Source: an uncultured Massilia sp. (GTDB taxonomy: Bacteria > Pseudomonadota > Gammaproteobacteria > Burkholderiales > Burkholderiaceae). Taken from it: a DNA stretch of 26,715 nucleotides. The notes under the pieces were generated by a model, which made no database searches, was not told where the DNA came from, and was given only the letters and a program-made list of their open reading frames with translations. Position 1 is the stretch's first letter. Every line of letters starts with the position of its first letter. Where the stretch lies: positions 1 to 26,715 of the forward strand of contig CAMLMV010000066.1 in assembly GCA_946481275.1 (NCBI GenBank), given 5' to 3'. The translations under genes were made by a program, and so were the position numbers. Shown one piece after another: positions 22,356 through 26,715 of the stretch.

Positions 22356-22883
22356 GTGCTGCCCATTCTTAAATTGATCGTCGATACCGCGGCCGGTGTG
22401 CTGGGTGGCGTCTTGCTGCTGCGTTTCTGGATGCAGGTGACCCGCGTGCGTCCGCCGGCGTCCGTCGCGCAATTTACGTTCACGTTGTCCGACTGGCTCG
22501 TGCGCCCGCTGCGCCGCATCGTGCCGGGCATGGGTGGTTACGACTGGGCCAGCCTGCTGGGCGCGTTCCTCGTCGTGCTGGCAGCGTCGTCGATCCTGCT
22601 GCTCGCCGGCACGAGCGGCCAGGCCGTCGTGCTGATCGCCGTGGTCCGCCTGCTCGACTGGATCCTGTACGGTTTCATGGGCCTGTTGATCATCGAGGTG
22701 ATCTTCAGCTGGGTCAATCCGCATGCGCCGCTGGCGCCGTTCATCCACGCGCTCAACGACCCGCTGCTGCGCCCGTTGCGCCGCGTGATCCCGCCCGTCG
22801 GCGGCCTCGATCTGTCGGTGCTCGTGGCGTTCATCCTGATCCAGATCGCGCAGTACCTGCTGCGCCAGGTGTTCTACATCTGA
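22356..22883 (+). CDS. YggT family membrane protein
   Basis: A 175-residue integral membrane protein starting at GTG 22356, with TAAGGAG (22344-22350) five bases upstream. It contains two YggT repeats: the first has LLLRFWMQVTRV and LSDWLVRPLRRIVPGMGGYD, and the second has FMGLLIIEVIFSWVNPHAPL and LNDPLLRPLRRVIPPVGGLD, each followed by hydrophobic helices. YggT proteins are small inner-membrane proteins related to chloroplast CCB3; roles in membrane organisation, cell division and osmotic tolerance have been suggested. The function here is undefined. It lies directly behind the terminator of the H1-like gene and is followed by a bidirectional terminator shared with the convergent kinase gene. 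Confidence 0.9.
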   Translation: MLPILKLIVDTAAGVLGGVLLLRFWMQVTRVRPPASVAQFTFTLSDWLVRPLRRIVPGMGGYDWASLLGAFLVVLAASSILLLAGTSGQAVVLIAVVRLLDWILYGFMGLLIIEVIFSWVNPHAPLAPFIHALNDPLLRPLRRVIPPVGGLDLSVLVAFILIQIAQYLLRQVFYI

Positions 22884-22901
22884 CGCTGGCTTCTGCCCAA
22901 T

Positions 22902-22940
22902 AAAAAGCGCGCCGTTCCCGCGAAGGACGGCGCGCTTTTT
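22902..22940. terminator. Bidirectional terminator between yggT and the PfkB kinase gene
   Basis: AAAAAGCGCGCCGT (22902-22915) pairs with ACGGCGCGCTTTTT (22927-22940) around an 11-base loop. A- and T-runs on the two sides let it end both convergent transcripts. Confidence 0.93.
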
Positions 22941-22954
22941 CTTTGTCTTATGCT

Positions 22955-23893
22955 TTAGAAGCGGTAGCCGAACGCCGCCTCGAACTTGTCGGCGATTTCC
23001 GAGGACGTGAAGCTGTGGTTCTGGCCGCCCTGGTGGGCGATCTTGATGGAACCCAGCAGGCTGGCCAGGCGGCCCGTCGTGGGCCAGTCGAGGTCGTTGG
23101 CGATGCCGAACAGCAGGCCGGCGCGGTAGGCGTCGCCGCAGCCCGTCGGATCGACCACGCTGGCTGCCGGCACGGCCGGGATCTTGTGATGCTCGCCGCC
23201 GGCGTAGATGTCCGAACCGTGCTCGCCGCGGGTGACGATGAGTGCGTCCAGGCGCGCCGCGATGTCCTGCAGGGGCAGGCCCGTGCGGTCCATCACCATC
23301 TCGAATTCATAGTCGTTGCAGGCGAGGTAGCTGGCCTGGCCGATGAAGGTCAGCAGCTCGTCGCCGTTGAACATCGGGAGCTGCTGGCCCGGGTCGAAGA
23401 TGAACGGCACGCCCCGTTCCGCGCAGTCGCTGGCGTGCTTGATCATGCCGTCGCGGCCGTCCGGCGCGACGATCGCGACGCGCAGCGGCAGGTAGTCGGC
23501 CAGGCTGTTCTCGTGCGAGAACTGCATCGCGCCAGGGTGGAAGGCGTTGATCTGGTTGCCGTCCAGGTCGGCCGTGACGAAGCACTGGGCCGTGTACGCG
23601 TGGGCGATGGTGCGGATGGCGTTGGTGGCGAGGCCCTGCTGTTCCATGCGGTCGAGATAGTCGCCGCCGTCCTGGCCGATGGTGCCCATGATGAGCGGCT
23701 CGCCGCCCAGCAGCTTCAGGTTGTACGCGATGTTGACGGCGCAGCCGCCGTATTCGGTGCGCAAGGTCGGCACGAGGAACGAGACGTTCACGCGGTGCAG
23801 CTGGTCGGCCAGCAGGGTTTCGCCGAAACGGCCGTGGTATTGCATGATCTTGTCGAAGGCGATCGAGCCGCAGATCAGCGACGTCTTGGTCAT
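22955..23893 (-). CDS. PfkB-family carbohydrate/nucleoside kinase (adenosine-kinase-like)
   Basis: A 312-residue ribokinase-fold kinase. ATG 23893 (MTKTSLICGSIAFD) is selected because it begins the domain; a longer frame overlaps the upstream gene. PfkB signature 1 is seen as YGGCAVNIAYNLKLLGG at about 48-64, and signature 2 as DPTGCGDAYRAGLLFG at about 248-263 with the catalytic Asp at 254 in the GCGDA anion hole. IVTRGEHGSDIY is the usual strand before it. Such enzymes phosphorylate sugars or nucleosides with ATP in the cytoplasm. In Burkholderiales, genes of this type are often labelled adenosine kinase or carbohydrate kinase, but the sequence alone does not fix the substrate. It starts 8 bases after the DUF3426 gene and is probably the last gene of the acc-prmA run. 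Confidence 0.9.
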   Translation of the reverse strand: MTKTSLICGSIAFDKIMQYHGRFGETLLADQLHRVNVSFLVPTLRTEYGGCAVNIAYNLKLLGGEPLIMGTIGQDGGDYLDRMEQQGLATNAIRTIAHAYTAQCFVTADLDGNQINAFHPGAMQFSHENSLADYLPLRVAIVAPDGRDGMIKHASDCAERGVPFIFDPGQQLPMFNGDELLTFIGQASYLACNDYEFEMVMDRTGLPLQDIAARLDALIVTRGEHGSDIYAGGEHHKIPAVPAASVVDPTGCGDAYRAGLLFGIANDLDWPTTGRLASLLGSIKIAHQGGQNHSFTSSEIADKFEAAFGYRF

Positions 23894-23901
23894 TGGAAGC
23901 C

Positions 23902-25191
23902 TCAAGGATAGAAAACGAAGGTGTGATAGCCGGACGGCTGCAGGCCGTCCAGCGTGAAATGCAGCGTGACAGGTTGCTCCGAATGCGGCGCGAAACCGGT
24001 CGCCGCCGACGTGCCGCGCGGCAGGTAGTCGGCGGGCGCCAGCACGCGGCGCAGCACCGGCTTGTCGCCGGCGTCGGTCAGCTCGAGCTCGATGCTGGGC
24101 CAGGCCAGCACGAGGCTGCCCTGGTTGCGCAGCAGCGTATTGAGTGCGTAGGTGTTCGGTCCCAGCGTGGTCAGTTCGCCCGTCTCGATGACGAGGTTCT
24201 CGGCCTGCGCGGGCAGCTCCACGCGGCAGCCCAACACGGCGCACGCGCCGGCCAGGGCCGGTTTCAGGCCCGGATGCTGCGCGGCCAGCGTGTTGCGGAA
24301 GCCCAGCACCGCCTGCGCCAGCAGCAGGAGCAGCAGCACGACGGCGCCCGCGGCCATCAGCATGCGTTGCGTGCGGCCCATGCGCTCCTGGCGGCGGCTG
24401 CGCTTGACGAATTCGGGCTCGTCGGCGTCCCCCTCGGCCGCGAGGCGCAGCTTCGGCGGTTCGATCTTCGTCGGCGTCAGCTTGGAGCGCCGTGCGCGCG
24501 CCTCGGACACGCGCGCGGCCTTGCTGCGCGCCGGCTTCACCACGGGCGGGATCATCGCCGGCGCCGGCGCGGGCGGTTCGCTCGCGGCCGATGCGCGCAG
24601 GGGCAAAAAGGGCGGGGCGTCGGAGACCGGCGCCGGCGGTTCCGGGACGGGCTCCGGCTCCGGTTCGTAATCCGGCAGCGGCTGGGCGACGATTTCCTCG
24701 GCCACCGGCAGGTCGAAACTCGGTTCGATGCGGTAGGCGGGCGCGTACGCGCTCGCAGGCGGCTCTTCCGCGACGGTGTCTTCAGGTGGCTCGGGGACGG
24801 GCTCCGGCGCGGTATCGGGCGCCGCGTGGACAACCGGCTCCTCGACTACGGCCGCTTCCGGTGCTTCCTCCGCCTCCGGCGCGCGCCGCCACACGTGCGC
24901 GCGCGGGGGCTCGGGAGCCTCGTCGGCAGGCTTCGGCAGGATGCCGAGCGGATCGAAGGTGTGGTCGAAGTCGAGGGTGTAGACGGGCAGCGCGTCGTCT
25001 TCCTCGACAGGCGCGGAGGCGGGAACGGACGGCGCCGGCGCGGCCGGCTTGTCCAGGTCGATCAGGTGGGCGTTGCCGTCAAAGATGCGCTGGCAAGACC
25101 CGCAGCGGACGATGCCGCCGCGGAGCTTGAGCTGGTCCGCGGCGACGCGGAACGTGGTGTGGCAATGCGGGCACTGGGTGGCGAGCGCCAT
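23902..25191 (-). CDS. Zinc-ribbon and DUF3426 domain membrane protein
   Basis: A 429-residue protein. The N-terminus has an MJ0042-type zinc ribbon with Cys 7 and 10 (QCPHCHTTFRV) and Cys 30 and 33 (VRCGSCQRIFDG). A long E/P/A-rich linker, probably disordered, covers about 50-250. A single membrane helix at about 276-298 (AAGAVVLLLLLLAQAVLGF) leads to the DUF3426 domain, which would be periplasmic: CRVELPAQAENLVIETGEL, SLVLAWPSIELELTDAG, and VLAPADYLPRG. The family is widespread next to prmA in betaproteobacteria and has no assigned function. The topology (cytoplasmic zinc ribbon joined to a periplasmic beta-rich domain) suggests a signalling or scaffolding role, which is inference. It lies 3 bases after prmA and is co-transcribed with it. 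Confidence 0.87.
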   Translation of the reverse strand: MALATQCPHCHTTFRVAADQLKLRGGIVRCGSCQRIFDGNAHLIDLDKPAAPAPSVPASAPVEEDDALPVYTLDFDHTFDPLGILPKPADEAPEPPRAHVWRRAPEAEEAPEAAVVEEPVVHAAPDTAPEPVPEPPEDTVAEEPPASAYAPAYRIEPSFDLPVAEEIVAQPLPDYEPEPEPVPEPPAPVSDAPPFLPLRASAASEPPAPAPAMIPPVVKPARSKAARVSEARARRSKLTPTKIEPPKLRLAAEGDADEPEFVKRSRRQERMGRTQRMLMAAGAVVLLLLLLAQAVLGFRNTLAAQHPGLKPALAGACAVLGCRVELPAQAENLVIETGELTTLGPNTYALNTLLRNQGSLVLAWPSIELELTDAGDKPVLRRVLAPADYLPRGTSAATGFAPHSEQPVTLHFTLDGLQPSGYHTFVFYP

Positions 25192-25194
25192 GCC

Positions 25195-26157
25195 TTATTT
25201 GCTGCCGTCTGTCTTGGCGACGGTGCGCGCTTCTGGTGCCTCATTGCGACCGAGCTGCCCGTGAAGAGCGACCCAGCCGTCCAACTCGGCCCAGACGCCC
25301 AGCTTGATGAAAGGTGCGTACGCGGCGGCCACTTCCTCGGCCTGGCGTGCCAGCACGCCCGACAGGATCAGGTTACCGCCCTCGGCCACGCGGCTTGAGA
25401 GCATCGGCGCCATCAGCTTCAATGGGCTCGACAGGATGTTCGCGACGACGATGTCGAAGCGTTCTTCACCGTGCTTCGAGGCGACGAAGTCGTCCGGCAC
25501 GTAGAAGTCGATCTCGCAGCGGTTGCGTTCCGCGTTCAGCCTGGCGGATTCGATGGCCTGCTCGTCGATGTCGACGCCAGAGACTCCCGCCGCGCCGAGC
25601 TTCTTCGCGACCATCGCGAGGATGCCCGAGCCGCAGCCGTAGTCCAGCACCGACTTGCCGGGCGCCGGGTGGGCTTCCAGCCATTCCATGCACAGGCGCG
25701 TGGTCGGATGGCTGCCCGTGCCGAATGCGAGGCCCGGGTCGACTTCGAGGATCAGCGCGTCGGGATCCGGGGCTTCGTGCCAGCTCGGCACGACCCAGAT
25801 GTTCTTGCCGATGTGGATCGGCTCGAACTGCGATTGCGTGAGGCGCACCCAGTCGGCGTCCGCGACGGAACGGGTCGTGAATGCAGGTGCCTGCTGCAGG
25901 CCGATGGCGCTTGCTGCCTCGGCCACGATCGCGGCCTGGTCGGCATCCTCGTCCGTCAGCGCGACGACGCGGCTGTGGTCCCACGCGGCTTCCTTCGGCA
26001 CCATGCCCGGTTCGCCGAACAGGGGTTTTTCGTCTTCCGTGCCTTCGTCCGCATCTTCCACCGAGACCGACAGCGCGCCCGCCTCCATCAGGGCATCAGA
26101 GAGCCCTTCGGCGTGCTCGCGTGCGATCTCGATGACAACTTCAGTCCAGCCCATCAT
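25195..26157 (-). CDS. prmA: Ribosomal protein L11 methyltransferase
   Basis: A 320-residue protein starting at ATG 26157, which overlaps the accC stop (ATGA). A second ATG follows immediately. The N-terminal domain ([20 protein letters not shown] onward) is the L11-recognition ferredoxin-like unit. The Rossmann methyltransferase domain has [20 protein letters not shown] at about 137-156, the SAM-binding motif [20 protein letters not shown] at about 170-189, [18 protein letters not shown], and [14 protein letters not shown]. PrmA trimethylates lysines and the N-terminus of ribosomal protein L11 with S-adenosylmethionine. Its place behind the biotin carboxylase gene is conserved across many proteobacteria. 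All key motifs are intact. Confidence 0.96.
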   Translation of the reverse strand: MMGWTEVVIEIAREHAEGLSDALMEAGALSVSVEDADEGTEDEKPLFGEPGMVPKEAAWDHSRVVALTDEDADQAAIVAEAASAIGLQQAPAFTTRSVADADWVRLTQSQFEPIHIGKNIWVVPSWHEAPDPDALILEVDPGLAFGTGSHPTTRLCMEWLEAHPAPGKSVLDYGCGSGILAMVAKKLGAAGVSGVDIDEQAIESARLNAERNRCEIDFYVPDDFVASKHGEERFDIVVANILSSPLKLMAPMLSSRVAEGGNLILSGVLARQAEEVAAAYAPFIKLGVWAELDGWVALHGQLGRNEAPEARTVAKTDGSK

Positions 26158-26715
26158 TCAACCTCGGCTTTGGCGCCGATCGCGCCATCCTTCGGCAGGT
26201 CCGGCTTGTGGGCCAGCTTCTGCTCCAGGTAGTGGATGTTGGTGCCGCCCTCGATGAAGCGGGCGTCGACCATCAGCTCGCGGTGCAGCGGGATGTTGGT
26301 CAGGATACCCTCGACGACCATTTCCGACAACGCGATCTGCATGCGGCGGATCGCCTGCTCGCGCGTGGCGCCGTAGGCGATGACCTTGCCGATCATCGAA
26401 TCGTAGTGCGGCGGCACGTAATAGCCGGCGTACGAATGCGAATCGACGCGGATGCCGGGGCCGCCCGGCGGATGCCAGCCCGTGATGCGGCCCGGCGACG
26501 GGGTGAACTTGAACGGGTCTTCCGCGTTGATGCGGCACTCGATCGCGTGGCCCGACAGCATGATGTCGCGCTGGCGGAAGCGCAGGCGCTCGCCGCAGGC
26601 GATGCGGATCTGTTCCTGCACGATGTCGATGCCCGTGATCATTTCGGTGACCGGGTGTTCGACCTGCACGCGGGTGTTCATCTCGATGAAGTAGAACTCG
26701 CCGTTCTCGTACAGG
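26154..26715 (-). CDS. accC: Acetyl-CoA carboxylase, biotin carboxylase subunit, C-terminal part (5' end outside window)
   Basis: The minus-strand frame enters from the right edge and encodes about 187 residues of the biotin carboxylase C-terminal half. Seen directly: [20 protein letters not shown], with the catalytic ENxRxQVEH-type segment (here [13 protein letters not shown]), then [54 protein letters not shown], and IHYLEQKL. These are hallmark blocks of AccC, which carboxylates biotin on AccB with ATP and bicarbonate as the first step of fatty acid synthesis. The ATP-grasp N-terminal portion is beyond the edge. The stop overlaps the prmA start by 4 bases, so the genes are coupled; accB is expected further upstream, outside the window. 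Confidence 0.97.
   Translation of the reverse strand, partial: LYENGEFYFIEMNTRVQVEHPVTEMITGIDIVQEQIRIACGERLRFRQRDIMLSGHAIECRINAEDPFKFTPSPGRITGWHPPGGPGIRVDSHSYAGYYVPPHYDSMIGKVIAYGATREQAIRRMQIALSEMVVEGILTNIPLHRELMVDARFIEGGTNIHYLEQKLAHKPDLPKDGAIGAKAEVE

Overview
This window looks like the chromosome of a betaproteobacterium of the order Burkholderiales. The high GC content, strong GC3 bias and gene content fit Oxalobacteraceae, and a Massilia-like genome is most likely. That placement is inferred from gene content and order (proS, an SLT lytic transglycosylase, ffh, ccsA, a PP0621-type protein, nrdAB, accC-prmA-DUF3426, a PfkB kinase, and an H1-like protein with a WPFPT tail), not from a search. 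I see no rRNA, tRNA, insertion sequence, prophage or CRISPR array. Most of the window is core chromosome with a few accessory pieces.

Layout. 1-978 holds the end of proS and an SLT-domain lytic transglycosylase that overlaps it. 979-1881 is a convergent orphan LysR regulator. 1955-2359 is a small SWIB-domain protein with a lysine/alanine-rich tail, and 2594-3961 is ffh (SRP54); both are on the minus strand and each has its own terminator. 4123-6835 is a compact NitT/TauT-type ABC importer operon (binding protein, permease, ATPase) behind a near-consensus sigma70 promoter. 6886-11134 is a tightly packed plus-strand run: a CcsA/YpjD-like membrane protein, a PP0621-type zinc-ribbon protein, and the PilS/PilR two-component pair that controls type IV pilin in relatives. 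11135-11583 is a regulatory region with two NrdR-box-like palindromes ahead of nrdA-nrdB (class Ia ribonucleotide reductase), which end at a clear terminator. 15743-17223 is a divergent pair: a DUF6445-like 2OG-oxygenase-type protein and a shortened PgeF-type laccase-domain protein. 17376-20308 is a two-gene glycosyltransferase operon. 20309-21016 is a 708-base region without a confident protein gene. It contains a possible small RNA with a terminator and a textbook LexA/SOS box. 21017-22279 encodes a 420-residue histone-H1-like repeat protein, followed by yggT. 22955-26715 is a minus-strand run: partial accC, prmA, a DUF3426 protein and a PfkB-family kinase.

How the parts fit together. The nrdAB operon supplies dNTPs and appears to be under NrdR control. 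Ffh, YggT and CcsA belong to membrane-protein targeting and membrane biogenesis. PilS/PilR form a sigma54-dependent switch whose target promoters are outside the window. The SWIB and H1-like proteins share low-complexity K/A/P tails typical of nucleoid-binding proteins. The most unusual signal is the LexA operator about 200 bases upstream of the H1-like gene with no classical SOS gene beside it, next to a possible independent small RNA. This suggests DNA-damage control of a nucleoid protein, a leader transcript or a micro-ORF. The glycosyltransferase pair, with a 100-residue C-terminal extension of unknown function on the second enzyme, is the other accessory piece worth following.
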